A stretch of DNA of 64,000 nucleotides from Clostridium sp. LS. GTDB lineage: Bacteria > Bacillota > Clostridia > Clostridiales > Clostridiaceae. The position numbers were made by a program, and so were the translations under genes. Where the stretch lies: assembly GCF_002760435.1 (NCBI RefSeq), contig NZ_AUUU01000051.1, positions 62,001 to 126,000 on the forward strand. Reading direction: 5' to 3'. The notes below the pieces were generated by a model. That model made no database searches, was not told where the DNA came from, and was given only the letters and a program-made list of their open reading frames with translations. Shown one piece after another: positions 1 to 8,878 of this stretch. How positions within the stretch are numbered: position 1 is the stretch's first letter; the number at the start of each line of letters is the position of its first letter.

Positions 1-782
1 ACTTCTGATATTTCTGCCCATCCAGAAATAGTTGGAATATCGTTATTTGTATAGCCTGTTATTTTAGTCCATGTTCTATTAAGTTTTTTGACTTGACCAT
101 CTTCAGTATATAACATTATAGGCACAGGAGCTTCCTCAATGGAATAACGAAATTGTCTTTCACTTTCTTTTAAAGCTTCTTCTGTTTTCGTTCTTTCATT
201 AATTTCTTCTTCCAATATAATATTAAATTCCTTCAATTCTAATGTTATATCATCTATCTGCTTTGTTTTTTCATTAACTTGTTTTTCTAAGACTTGATTT
301 ATTTTTGTCAATTCTTCATTAATTCTTTCTAATTCATTATTGGGTGTACTGAAATCATCTTTTAACTTTTCAATTTCATTTTCCATTAACTTAAGTTTTA
401 ATTGTGTCTCTATTCTTGCAATAACTTCATATTCATTAAGAGGTGTACATAGGTAATCCGCCCCGCCCATATTGAATATTCTATCCTTATTGATTTTTTC
501 AGTTTTATTTATAAAAATAATTGAAATTTCGTTAAGTTCACTATCTTTTCCTAGAGCATCGCTTATTTCATATCCACTTTCTTCATTAATACTGATATCT
601 AATATAATTATATCAGGCAGATTTTCTTTTATATATTTTAAAACAAGTTCATCATTTCGTATATTTATGATATGTTCATATCCTTTATTCTTAAGAGCTC
701 GATATAATATATTCGCATTGTCATCACACTCGCCAATAATAAGTATATTAGCTTGATTCAAAAAAAATTGCATGTTTTTCAT
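1..782 (-). CDS. Receiver / coiled-coil / PAS signalling protein (partial, runs off the window)
   Basis: The first 260 residues are present; the C-terminus lies beyond base 1, so the output domain (kinase or GGDEF, for example) is unknown. Residues about 11-125 form a response-regulator receiver domain with acidic residues D20/D21 and a phospho-acceptor D62 in the ILDIS motif. Residues about 130-210 are charged and heptad-like, a probable coiled coil. A PAS domain starts near 211 (FRYSIEEAPVPIML). The start is the ATG at 782, preceded by GAGG with 9 bases of spacing. The usual Lys-Pro pair at the end of the receiver is Thr-Pro here (LCTPLNE, T113), so phosphorylation signalling may be altered. 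It lies 99 bases downstream of the FIST gene on the same strand and is probably co-transcribed with it, a pairing common for FIST sensors. Confidence 0.8.
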   Translation of the reverse strand, partial: MKNMQFFLNQANILIIGECDDNANILYRALKNKGYEHIINIRNDELVLKYIKENLPDIIILDISINEESGYEISDALGKDSELNEISIIFINKTEKINKDRIFNMGGADYLCTPLNEYEVIARIETQLKLKLMENEIEKLKDDFSTPNNELERINEELTKINQVLEKQVNEKTKQIDDITLELKEFNIILEEEINERTKTEEALKESERQFRYSIEEAPVPIMLYTEDGQVKKLNRTWTKITGYTNNDIPTISGWAEISE

Positions 783-881
783 TATTTTAGGCCTCACTTT
801 GATATATTCTATTTAAAAAATGAAAAATAAATGCTAAAATTGTTTCTTATCTATTTTAATTACACCTGTTACCATAACTCC

Positions 882-2228
882 TTATATAATAAGCTTTGAT
901 TTAAAAACAATCATAGCAGATGTATGATTCATATGCCCAATGAATTGTTCTCCATATCCTGAAAACCCTATAGTTGGAATATCTTTGAATATATCAGCAT
1001 ACTCTTTCACTAAATTTTTTCTTTCTAATTCTAACGCTCTATGGGTACATTGAAAATTTATAATACCATCTAATCTTTCAAATTCATTTAATTTCTTTTC
1101 AATTACTTTTTTTGTATCTTCAATAATATTAGTAGCTTTAAGGAGTTTTACTTCCATGCCCTCAAGTATATTGCAATAAAAAGATAAACTTGTTCCCACT
1201 ACTTGCTGTGGCCCCCGTACATATATATCGTTTTCTCCTGCTATCAATCCCAACGGATTTGTCATAAAATATTTCGAAACATCATCAATTGAGGATGCAT
1301 TTACAGCCTTAGCATACTCGACAATTGCTGGCCTATTGTTTAATTCTATGACTTCACGTTTTTCTTCATTAACCTTATTGGCTATAAATGTATAATCTAA
1401 TGCTTCAAAACTTTGAGTCTTAATAATACCAAATTCAGCATTATCGTTAACTTTCAGCAATATTAGAACAGCTGCATCAGTATATGCGCACCCATTTGCA
1501 GAAACAAAGGTTCTTAAAAATTTATTATCATCTCCAGCTGACCCACCAACAAAAAGAACATTAGTCCTATTGCCTATTAAATCCATTATTTTTTCTTCCT
1601 TCATACTAAGGCCATCGGTTAAAGTCATACCAATATACTTTTTCGTATCCATATTGTAAAGACTCTCATTAAAATAATCTTCAAATGAAGTAAAGGTGTT
1701 TTCTAAATTTAAATCTTCCTTTATGTTCTCGATTACTTCAACTTTAATATCTGAAATAATATTTGAATTAATAGCCATTGCTACAACTGAGTTTTTTAAC
1801 ATATGTCCGTTTGTTAATTCTCCAGCCGTAGAACACCCGACAACAATGCATTCCTTGAAAGCTTCTTTCATAAGCTTACTAAGCTTTTGTTGGTTGAAAT
1901 TAGAAGATGCAAAAAAAACTATCAACCGTATATCTTTAATATTCAATTGATTCTTTATATCTATAACAACTTCCTCTTCTATATATTTTGTTGAGAAAGA
2001 AGATTTTATATTTACTCCCTTATTATCAAAACATTTCACGTTTAATTGTTTTGCAATTTTAATAAGTTTTTCAATAATTTCTATATCGTCTGGAGAATTA
2101 TTATTAAACTTATTTGGGTTGATTCCTTTTAAGATTAATTTAGCTATAGTCATTTCCGATATAGCTGGATTACCTTTAGACCGTTCATTAATAATTTCAT
2201 TAATCATTTCTTTTATTTTCCCTGGCAA
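882..2228 (-). CDS. FIST-domain sensory protein
   Basis: A FIST_N domain (around GCSTAGEL) is followed by a FIST_C domain ending in GFSGYGEQFIGHMNHTS. FIST proteins are soluble sensors thought to bind small ligands such as amino acids; the ligand here is unknown. The open frame extends to a GTG at 2291. The TTG at 2228 is preferred because AGGAG sits exactly 8 bases before it, while the upstream starts have poorly placed ribosome binding sites. About 100 residues before FIST_N (ending near CFDNKG) look like a helical N-terminal extension. No signal peptide or membrane segment is seen, so it is cytoplasmic. It precedes the receiver-PAS gene and probably feeds the same signalling pathway. Confidence 0.8.
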   Translation of the reverse strand: MPGKIKEMINEIINERSKGNPAISEMTIAKLILKGINPNKFNNNSPDDIEIIEKLIKIAKQLNVKCFDNKGVNIKSSFSTKYIEEEVVIDIKNQLNIKDIRLIVFFASSNFNQQKLSKLMKEAFKECIVVGCSTAGELTNGHMLKNSVVAMAINSNIISDIKVEVIENIKEDLNLENTFTSFEDYFNESLYNMDTKKYIGMTLTDGLSMKEEKIMDLIGNRTNVLFVGGSAGDDNKFLRTFVSANGCAYTDAAVLILLKVNDNAEFGIIKTQSFEALDYTFIANKVNEEKREVIELNNRPAIVEYAKAVNASSIDDVSKYFMTNPLGLIAGENDIYVRGPQQVVGTSLSFYCNILEGMEVKLLKATNIIEDTKKVIEKKLNEFERLDGIINFQCTHRALELERKNLVKEYADIFKDIPTIGFSGYGEQFIGHMNHTSAMIVFKSKLII

Positions 2229-2390
2229 AAATATCACTCCTACTTTAGCTTCTATTTTAAGCCCACTCAAAACACTCCTATAATAATGCACTTTTATACC
2301 AAAACATATATTATTATAACATACAATTTCTATTTTTTACTTAATTTTCATCAAAATACTATGTTTATTTTATATTTTTTCTAAAAATAT

Positions 2391-2423
2391 AAAACACTAC
2401 CTAAATATATTAGGCAGTGCTTT
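2391..2423 (-). terminator. Rho-independent terminator of hom
   Basis: Imperfect inverted repeat with 14-base arms (aaaacactacctaa / ttaggcagtgcttt) and a 5-base loop, followed on the minus strand by ATATTTTTAG. It lies directly after the hom stop codon. Confidence 0.75.
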
Positions 2424-2431
2424 ATATAAAA

Positions 2432-3727
2432 TTATTTAAAATCTTCTATTCTTATTATATTATCAATTTTATTGACTGATTTAAGATTTTTTATTTCTTC
2501 AATTGCATTGTTAATTTCAGCTTCGTTTGTCCTATGAGTAACTAAAACTATAGTTACCTTCCCATCTTCTTCATCACCTTTTTGAATTACTGAACGAATA
2601 CTTACATTATGCCTTCCAAGTATAGCTGTAATTTCTCCAAGTACTCCTGATTCATCTAATACATTGGCTCTAATATAGTACTTGCTTTCAACAGAGCCCA
2701 TGTCTAAGATTTCTCTTTTCCATAAATTATTCTTTACTACTGGATTAGGATTTTCTGTGTCAACATTACTTCTAACTATAGAAACTATATCACTTACTAC
2801 AGCACTACCTGTTGGAAGATCTCCTGCTCCTCTTCCATAAAACATTAAATCCCCAACTGCATTACCTCTTATAAATACTGCATTATAAGAATCATAAACA
2901 TTTGACAGTGGATGCTTTTTAGGAATCATTGTAGGATGAACTCTAAGTTCTACCTTGCCATTAATCTCTTTAGCTATTGCCAATAATTTAATTCCCATTT
3001 TAAATTCCTTAGCATACTCCATATCAACAGCTTCTATTTTTGTGATTCCTTCTCTATATACATTCTTAACATCTATTTTAGAACCAAAGGCTAAAGCTGC
3101 AAGTATTGCTAACTTATATTGAGCATCATATCCTTCAATATCTGAAGTTGGATCTGCTTCAGCATATCCCTTTTCTTGAGCTTCTTTTAATACATCATCA
3201 AAATCAGCACCTTCAAGTTCCATTTTGCTTAAAATATAATTTGTTGTTCCATTTACAATACCATAAAGAGTCTCTATTTTATTTGCTGTTAAACTTTCAT
3301 CAATTCCTTTTATAATCGGAATTCCTCCAGCTACACTTGCCTCATAACTAAACATTATTCCCTTTTCATCAGCCTTTTCAAAAAGTTCATCTCCGCCAGT
3401 TGCAAGCAGCATTTTATTAGCAGTTACTATATGCTTTTTCTTCTCCATGCATTTTAGCATATAATCCCTAGCAGGCTCCATTCCTCCCATGACTTCAACA
3501 ACAATTTTAATACTATCGTCTTCCAATATCTCATTAAAATCTGTAGTTACAAGTTCATTTGGAATATCCACGCCTCTTGGCTTATTCTTATCTCTTACAA
3601 GGACTTTTGCCACTTCGACTTCTGATCCACATCTCTTCATGATCTCTTCTTTATTAGAATTCAAGATCATCCAAACACCACGACCAACATTCCCCAATCC
3701 TAGTAGTGCTATTTTTACTTTTTTCAT
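2432..3727 (-). CDS. hom: Homoserine dehydrogenase
   Basis: NAD(P)-dependent homoserine dehydrogenase, reducing aspartate semialdehyde to homoserine on the route to threonine and methionine. The N-terminal Rossmann motif GLGNVGRG is at about residues 10-18. VTANKMLLA and the DPTSDIEGYDAQYKLA block carry the catalytic Asp/Lys region. A C-terminal ACT domain (VLDESGVLGEITAILG) starts near residue 355 and probably gives threonine feedback control. At 431 aa this is the usual length of the monofunctional Gram-positive enzyme with ACT. The ATG at 3727 has AAGGGGGG seven bases upstream. It stands alone; thrB/thrC are not adjacent. Confidence 0.95.
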   Translation of the reverse strand: MKKVKIALLGLGNVGRGVWMILNSNKEEIMKRCGSEVEVAKVLVRDKNKPRGVDIPNELVTTDFNEILEDDSIKIVVEVMGGMEPARDYMLKCMEKKKHIVTANKMLLATGGDELFEKADEKGIMFSYEASVAGGIPIIKGIDESLTANKIETLYGIVNGTTNYILSKMELEGADFDDVLKEAQEKGYAEADPTSDIEGYDAQYKLAILAALAFGSKIDVKNVYREGITKIEAVDMEYAKEFKMGIKLLAIAKEINGKVELRVHPTMIPKKHPLSNVYDSYNAVFIRGNAVGDLMFYGRGAGDLPTGSAVVSDIVSIVRSNVDTENPNPVVKNNLWKREILDMGSVESKYYIRANVLDESGVLGEITAILGRHNVSIRSVIQKGDEEDGKVTIVLVTHRTNEAEINNAIEEIKNLKSVNKIDNIIRIEDFK

Positions 3728-3862
3728 TTTGTGCCCCCCTTAAGTTTGCGTATAAAAACATTACGTATATCCATTTAAATAATAGTATACCTATTAATTA
3801 TAATTCCTATATCAACTTTTGGCTATATTTTTTATTAAATATTCTATATTTCGGTAAAAATA

Positions 3863-3896
3863 TACCTTCAAATATATATTAAGGTATTTGAAGGTA
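3863..3896 (-). terminator. Hairpin terminator of the 26-codon ORF
   Basis: Perfect 12-base arms (taccttcaaata / tatttgaaggta) around a 10-base loop. On the minus strand the hairpin is followed by TATTTTTACCG. It sits 9 bases after the stop of the mini-ORF and serves no other visible minus-strand gene. Confidence 0.55.
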
Positions 3897-3905
3897 ACTA
3901 ATCCG

Positions 3906-3986
3906 CTACCATTTCTTATGCGCTCCATGAAAAAAACATAATACAACAGCAACTAATAAACAATAAATCACAACTATTTTTACCAT
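3906..3986 (-). CDS. Possible 26-aa single-span membrane peptide
   Basis: The ORF reads MVKIVVIYCLLVAVVLCF then a basic tail ending HKKW. A single hydrophobic helix followed by a His/Lys tail is typical of bacterial small membrane proteins. A perfect hairpin with a U-rich tail follows immediately, which supports a discrete transcript. The ribosome binding site is weak (AAGAG only 2 bases from ATG); an in-frame TTG four codons upstream is an alternative start. The function is not recognised, and it could be a chance ORF. Confidence 0.35.
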   Translation of the reverse strand: MVKIVVIYCLLVAVVLCFFHGAHKKW

Positions 3987-4196
3987 TACTCTTACCAACT
4001 TTCTTTATTGTAATTTGCTTTAATTATATGAATTTAAAATTTACAATATCTCTAAATTTTTACTTTACAATAATATTATATACTAATACTTATGTAAAGA
4101 ATAAAAAAAAATACTTAATAATCTTTTATGTAAATCAACATATATGCTCTAATTTTTGCATATATTCTTATGATATTACTTAGAAAGGATTATAAA

Positions 4197-5249
4197 GTGA
4201 TTAATAAAATTAATTTTAAAAAAAATAACATGCCCTCAAACAATGGAATTTCTCATAAGAATAATATAATGGTATTAAAAAAAATTGGTCTTTCTATCCT
4301 AATTATTATGTTTATAGTTTTTATAGTATTTGTTCTTTTAATATTTTACTATCTAAATAAAATTAATAAAATTGATTTAAATACCGTAGCAATTAATAAT
4401 GATAGTAATACGGAACAAAATGTAAATCCTGTTCAAAATAACAACATTCTCACAAAAGAAAAAGAAGATAGTATAGATAATATAGCTCTATTTGGTATAG
4501 ATGAAACAGACGGAGTTTCCGGACGTTCAGATTGTATTATGATATTAACTATTGATAATAATCATAAGGAATTAAAGTTAAGCTCAATAATAAGAGATTC
4601 TTATGTTAATATTCCTACAAAAAATAAAAAAGATAAAATTAATCATGCTTATGCCTTCGGTGGGCCTAAACTTGCCCTTGACACTCTTAACGAAAACTTT
4701 AATTTGAATATTGATAAATTTATTACTGTTAATTTTTCATCCTTGCCTAAAATAATTGATAATGTTGGTGGAATCACATTGGATATAAGTAATGAAGAAC
4801 TTAAGTATATAAATGGATATATACACCAATTAAATTCACTAAATAATACTACTTCCCCTGATATCGTTTCTCCTGGAAGTCAATTAGTGAATGGCACTCA
4901 GGCCTTAGCTTATTGCAGGATAAGGTACACTGCCGGTGGGGATTTTGAAAGAAGTCAAAGGCATAGAACTGTACTAAATAAGTTGCTTGAGAAATCTAAG
5001 ACTATTCCCATAACTCAATATCCTCCTCTATTAAGTGAAGTACTTCCTATAGTTCAGACAAATTTAGAAAAAGCTGATATCCTTTCTCTTGTAAAAGATA
5101 TAAATTCACTTAGAAATCAAACTCTATTGCAAGATAGATTTCCATATGATGGTGATGGAAGTGGAAAGCTTATAAGCGGTATTTATTATTATGTATTTGA
5201 TGAAGAAGCCACAACTAGAAAACTTCATTACTTTATTTTTGAAAAGTAA
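4197..5249 (+). CDS. LytR-CpsA-Psr (LCP) family glycopolymer ligase
   Basis: LCP enzymes transfer undecaprenyl-linked glycopolymers (teichoic acids, capsules) onto peptidoglycan on the outer face of the membrane. A single membrane helix (GLSILIIMFIVFIVFVLLIF) near residues 30-55 precedes an Asn-rich linker and the LCP domain. Family signatures are GRSD, SSIIRDSYV, GGITLDIS and the pyrophosphate-binding ALAYCRIR with R...SQRHRT. The frame opens at an ATG at 4170, but the in-frame GTG at 4197 has AAAGGA seven bases before it and is the better start. It is the only plus-strand gene bordering the large minus-strand polysaccharide locus and converges on it. Inference: it anchors one of those polymers to the wall. 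Confidence 0.9.
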   Translation: MINKINFKKNNMPSNNGISHKNNIMVLKKIGLSILIIMFIVFIVFVLLIFYYLNKINKIDLNTVAINNDSNTEQNVNPVQNNNILTKEKEDSIDNIALFGIDETDGVSGRSDCIMILTIDNNHKELKLSSIIRDSYVNIPTKNKKDKINHAYAFGGPKLALDTLNENFNLNIDKFITVNFSSLPKIIDNVGGITLDISNEELKYINGYIHQLNSLNNTTSPDIVSPGSQLVNGTQALAYCRIRYTAGGDFERSQRHRTVLNKLLEKSKTIPITQYPPLLSEVLPIVQTNLEKADILSLVKDINSLRNQTLLQDRFPYDGDGSGKLISGIYYYVFDEEATTRKLHYFIFEK

Positions 5250-5286
5250 AATTAATGGGCTATATAGTATCAATCCTTACAAGTAA

Positions 5287-5347
5287 GGCTGGTGCAAAAA
5301 AATATGATACAATAATTATATATTGTATTATATTTTTTACACCAGCC
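5287..5347. terminator. Bidirectional terminator between the LCP gene and the polysaccharide locus
   Basis: GGCTGGTG with a run of A, matched by a run of T with CACCAGCC, makes a long stem usable from both strands. It lies between the convergent LCP and DegT genes. Confidence 0.8.
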
Positions 5348-5444
5348 AATTCTTAGCATTCATAAATTTATAACCTTTACTCATTTTTAAATAACATATC
5401 TTTAATTGCCGATTATTTTATTTGATTGAAGTTTATAAAATAAG

Positions 5445-6590
5445 TTAACTAGTTTCAGCAAAATTTTTCTTAAAACAAATTATGGATTTAATAATCTCAA
5501 CTATATTTACTGCCTCTTCTTTTTCTAGTCCCGCATATATAGGTAATACTAATATTCTATCTACAATATGTTTAGCATTAGTTATGTCGCTGTCGTCATA
5601 TACCCCTTTGTAGCAATCAAAATCAGTTACTAGAGGATAAAAATACTTTCTAGTAAATACATTATATTCCTTTAATTTATTATATAACTCATTCCTGCTT
5701 ACACCAGTGATTTCTTCATTTACTATTATTGGGAAGTAAGAATAATTATATTTTACATTTTCATCTTCCTTAACATAATATATTCCTGGTATCTCATCTA
5801 GCTCTTCCCGGTAAACTTCTGCTATAATTTTGCGCTTTCTAATTTCTTCATTAATGTACCTTAAATTAATTAGTCCCATAGCAGCTTGAAACTCATTCAT
5901 CTTTGCATTTATTCCCAAACACTCAACCGTTTCTTCATCTACAATACCAAAATTCCTTAGTTTTTTGAAGTATGATTTCAAATTTTCACTTTTAGTAGTT
6001 AATGCTCCGCCTTCTATAGAATTATATACCTTTGTTGCATGAAGAGAAAACATAGATATATCTCCAAAGTTTCCTATGCCTCTCCTATTATATTCAACAC
6101 CGAATCCGTGCGCAGCATCATAAATTACCTTTAAGTTGTACTTTTTTGCTATTTTATCTATTGCTGCAACATTACAAGGATTTCCAAATACATGTACTGG
6201 AATTATTGCACAAGTTTTATCATTTATTAATTTCTCTATTTTGTTTTCATCTATAGTAAAATCGCTTAATTTTATATCGCAAAACACTGGTTTTAAATTA
6301 TTCATGACTATTGCATGAGTTGTTGATGCAAATGTAAATGGAGTTGTTATTACTTCTCCATTAAGATTTAACGATTTTATTGCTATATCTAACGCAGCAT
6401 GTCCATTAGTAAACAATATTACATTATTTACATCTAAATATTTCTCCAATGCGCCTTCCAATTCTTTATTGATTTTACCATCATTAGTCACCCAATTACT
6501 ATCCCATATCTTTTTTATCTCATCCATATACTCTTTAATTGGCGGCAAAAAAGTTTTAGTAACCATAATAGGAGTTTTAAAAGCATTCAT
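5445..6590 (-). CDS. DegT/DnrJ/EryC1-family PLP sugar aminotransferase
   Basis: PLP-dependent transaminase of the family that aminates nucleotide-linked keto sugars. The PLP lysine is K187 in SLHATKVYNSIEGG, with the ring-nitrogen Asp in VIYDAAHGFG (D158) and TNGHAALD early in the fold. The frame extends 20 codons further upstream, but the ATG at 6590 has GAGG eight bases before it, giving 381 aa, normal for the family. A likely substrate is a dTDP-4-keto-6-deoxyhexose, since rfbB is encoded in the window (inference). It is the last gene of locus C and follows the WbqC gene. Confidence 0.88.
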   Translation of the reverse strand: MNAFKTPIMVTKTFLPPIKEYMDEIKKIWDSNWVTNDGKINKELEGALEKYLDVNNVILFTNGHAALDIAIKSLNLNGEVITTPFTFASTTHAIVMNNLKPVFCDIKLSDFTIDENKIEKLINDKTCAIIPVHVFGNPCNVAAIDKIAKKYNLKVIYDAAHGFGVEYNRRGIGNFGDISMFSLHATKVYNSIEGGALTTKSENLKSYFKKLRNFGIVDEETVECLGINAKMNEFQAAMGLINLRYINEEIRKRKIIAEVYREELDEIPGIYYVKEDENVKYNYSYFPIIVNEEITGVSRNELYNKLKEYNVFTRKYFYPLVTDFDCYKGVYDDSDITNAKHIVDRILVLPIYAGLEKEEAVNIVEIIKSIICFKKNFAETS

Positions 6591-6664
6591 TCTACTTACC
6601 TCATTCCCTAAATAAAATATATACAAACTACAAATATTTAATAATTTCAAGTATACCGATATTG

Positions 6665-7369
6665 TTATATTAAGGTATACTGATTAAGTAATTCTTTAAC
6701 TTGTTCCTTAGAGTTAAACATAAGCACATCTACTATAGATAAATTAGGTATAAACTTATTATTATATTGCTTATATTCAATATTATTTGTCTTTATAAAA
6801 TACAAATCTATTGCTCTTTCTTTAAAGTATTTTTTAGAATAAATCTCAATTCCACCTATAGCATTTATATATACATTGCCATTTAATATCTTAACCATTT
6901 CTATTACCATATCTTGGCACTTAAGATTCATATCATCAAAAATATCCGATGCTTTTAATAGCGGTGTTTTTATTCCCATATATGTGCATATTTTCTGTAT
7001 GCTGTTGTAATTAAAACTCCCAATGTCTGAATTATTATCATAATCTAATATTTCACATATTAAAGGCATCACTTTTAAAAAATATGGTGCCTTTTTATAA
7101 TTTATTTCTATGGTTTTTAATAATCTATTACTTTCTTCCTTGAATCTATTGGATAAATATCTTTCATTTATATTGGATCTGGCAGATCCCTTCTTTAAGC
7201 TTAGAGTAAATCTTACAGCTTCATTGTTAATTAATAATCTATTTCTATTAATCCATCCTCCCTTTATAAATTGAACAGTGTCATCTAACACATACTTATC
7301 TACGCAATTTATAAGTTGGAAGTATCCAAGATACGGAAAAAGATATGGTTGCATTATTGCTACTCTCAT
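6665..7369 (-). CDS. WbqC-family protein
   Basis: The N-terminus MRVAIMQPYLFPYLGYFQ and the following GGWINRNRLL are characteristic of the WbqC-like family (about 230 aa), found next to sugar aminotransferases in O-antigen and capsule loci. Its biochemical role is not firmly established; an acyl or aminoacyl modification of an aminated sugar is a common suggestion. It has a good ribosome binding site (AGGGGGA) and sits directly upstream of the DegT gene, so the two probably act on the same sugar. No membrane segment is seen. Confidence 0.85.
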   Translation of the reverse strand: MRVAIMQPYLFPYLGYFQLINCVDKYVLDDTVQFIKGGWINRNRLLINNEAVRFTLSLKKGSARSNINERYLSNRFKEESNRLLKTIEINYKKAPYFLKVMPLICEILDYDNNSDIGSFNYNSIQKICTYMGIKTPLLKASDIFDDMNLKCQDMVIEMVKILNGNVYINAIGGIEIYSKKYFKERAIDLYFIKTNNIEYKQYNNKFIPNLSIVDVLMFNSKEQVKELLNQYTLI

Positions 7370-7405
7370 TACTATTCCCCCTAATAGTTTTACATTTTAT
7401 TATTT

Positions 7406-8878
7406 TTACTTACTTAATATCCTTCTATGTTTGAATTGTGTAACAAATTCTAAAATGGTGTTTAACTCTTCCCTTTTTATAATTTTGTTTAAAAGCAAGT
7501 AACTCAAAATGCCTAATAGGATTTGAATTAAAAGAATAATAATATTACTAAATGAAAAAATCATTCCAAAACAATACACTATTACTCCCATAATTACTGA
7601 AGTAAAGAAATTAGAATATATATCATTAATTTGCTCTCTTATGGAATATCCGATAAGAATATTTGAGTAACATGCATTTATAAAATAAGTGATATAGCAT
7701 TCTAAGACAATTCCCCACATAATGCCCATCATTCCGAGTCTTAAAGCTAACACTAGTATTATTATTGATATTCCTATAATCTTTTTAACTACCTCTAATT
7801 TTAAAAATAAATCCGACCTACCTTTTACCTGCAATATATTCAAATTGATTGAATGAATTGGATATAACATTCCCTCTAAACATAATATTTGAAAGTAAAT
7901 AATAGAATGGCTCCATTTTTCTCCAAATAATAAGGTGATCATAGGTTGTCCTATTGCAGCTAACCCTGTCATAATAGGAAAGATTATAAAGGTACAGTTT
8001 TTTATTATCTTTTTATAACCAGATTTTAACTTATTATCCCCACCTTCTATATTACTAAGAACAGGATAGCTGACTTTTTGAATTGCACCTGTTAGCGATT
8101 GACTTACGGTACATTTCAATTTATCTGCATTAGTGTAATATCCAAGCTCTAATGCAAAAAAGCTCTTTCCTATAATAAGATAATATAAATTGTTGTAAAA
8201 GGTATCTAGTAAACTTGAAGCCAACATCTTCCACCCATATTTAAAAAATTTCTTAAAAGAATTAATATCAAAAATTAAAGCTGGCACCCATCTGTTATAT
8301 AAAAATAACAATATTGTTTGTATGAAACTCATTGATAAAGTTCTTATTACTAGACTCCATATACCCATACCAATTATTGCAGCTACAATTCCAATGCCTC
8401 CTGAGAGTAATGAAGAAACAGCATTAATCTTAGCTTGAGTCTTGAAATCTATTTTTTTAATTAACATTGTCCGTTGTATAAGTCCAAATGAATTAATTAT
8501 TAAACTTATTGAAAGTATCCTTAAAATATGAATCAATATTCTTTCATTAAAAAAATTACTTATTGCCGGTGCTGAAAAAAATAAAATTATATATAATAAA
8601 ACAGAAATTATCAAATTAATATAAAATATAGTTGAATAATCTTTTTGGCTAACTGTCTTTTCTCTGACCAAAGCATTACTAAACCCGCCATCTATTAAAG
8701 TATTTGATATTGATATAAATATAGTAATCATTCCAATTACACCAAAATACTCAGGAAGCAGTATTCTTGCAAGAATTATTTGAATTACAAATTGAAAACC
8801 TTGATTCATAATTAAATCTAAGAAGCTCCAGAGAAATCCATATATAGCTTTTGATTTTAAACTTTTCTCATGTTTCAT
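7406..8878 (-). CDS. Polysaccharide flippase, WzxC/TuaB type
   Basis: Integral membrane protein of 490 aa with about 12-14 hydrophobic segments, of the MOP-superfamily exporters that flip lipid-linked repeat units. The N-terminal pattern SKAIYGFLWSFLDLIMNQG followed by LARILLPEYFGVIGM is the WzxC/TuaB subgroup (Polysacc_synt_3-like), which includes the teichuronic acid exporter TuaB. It overlaps the upstream GT2 gene by 4 bases, showing translational coupling. It is one of two flippases in locus C. The TuaB-like type fits the uronic-acid polymer inferred from the dehydrogenase at 17311, but which polymer it exports cannot be read from sequence. Confidence 0.9.
   Translation of the reverse strand: MKHEKSLKSKAIYGFLWSFLDLIMNQGFQFVIQIILARILLPEYFGVIGMITIFISISNTLIDGGFSNALVREKTVSQKDYSTIFYINLIISVLLYIILFFSAPAISNFFNERILIHILRILSISLIINSFGLIQRTMLIKKIDFKTQAKINAVSSLLSGGIGIVAAIIGMGIWSLVIRTLSMSFIQTILLFLYNRWVPALIFDINSFKKFFKYGWKMLASSLLDTFYNNLYYLIIGKSFFALELGYYTNADKLKCTVSQSLTGAIQKVSYPVLSNIEGGDNKLKSGYKKIIKNCTFIIFPIMTGLAAIGQPMITLLFGEKWSHSIIYFQILCLEGMLYPIHSINLNILQVKGRSDLFLKLEVVKKIIGISIIILVLALRLGMMGIMWGIVLECYITYFINACYSNILIGYSIREQINDIYSNFFTSVIMGVIVYCFGMIFSFSNIIILLIQILLGILSYLLLNKIIKREELNTILEFVTQFKHRRILSK

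Larger units (their letters stand above)
3728..4196. other. Intergenic region upstream of hom and the LCP gene
   Basis: 469 bases of very AT-rich DNA between divergent genes. It holds a minus-strand mini-ORF with a hairpin after it (listed separately). On the plus side there is a possible promoter (TTTACA at 4064, TACTTA at 4087, 17-base spacing). A short inverted repeat at 4140-4165 (atatatgc / gcatatat) lies just before the LCP ribosome binding site. No riboswitch was recognised upstream of hom. Confidence 0.4.

Noticed and set aside
472-756. Plus-strand ORF opposite the receiver domain
   Set aside because: It lies entirely antisense to a well-supported receiver-PAS gene and has low-complexity hydrophobic composition. 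The many other plus-strand ORFs opposite the polysaccharide genes were rejected for the same reason.
840-882. 13-codon ORF between the FIST and receiver genes (minus strand)
   Set aside because: AAGGAG is only 2 bases from the ATG and the peptide shows no features; probably a leftover ribosome-binding-like sequence.
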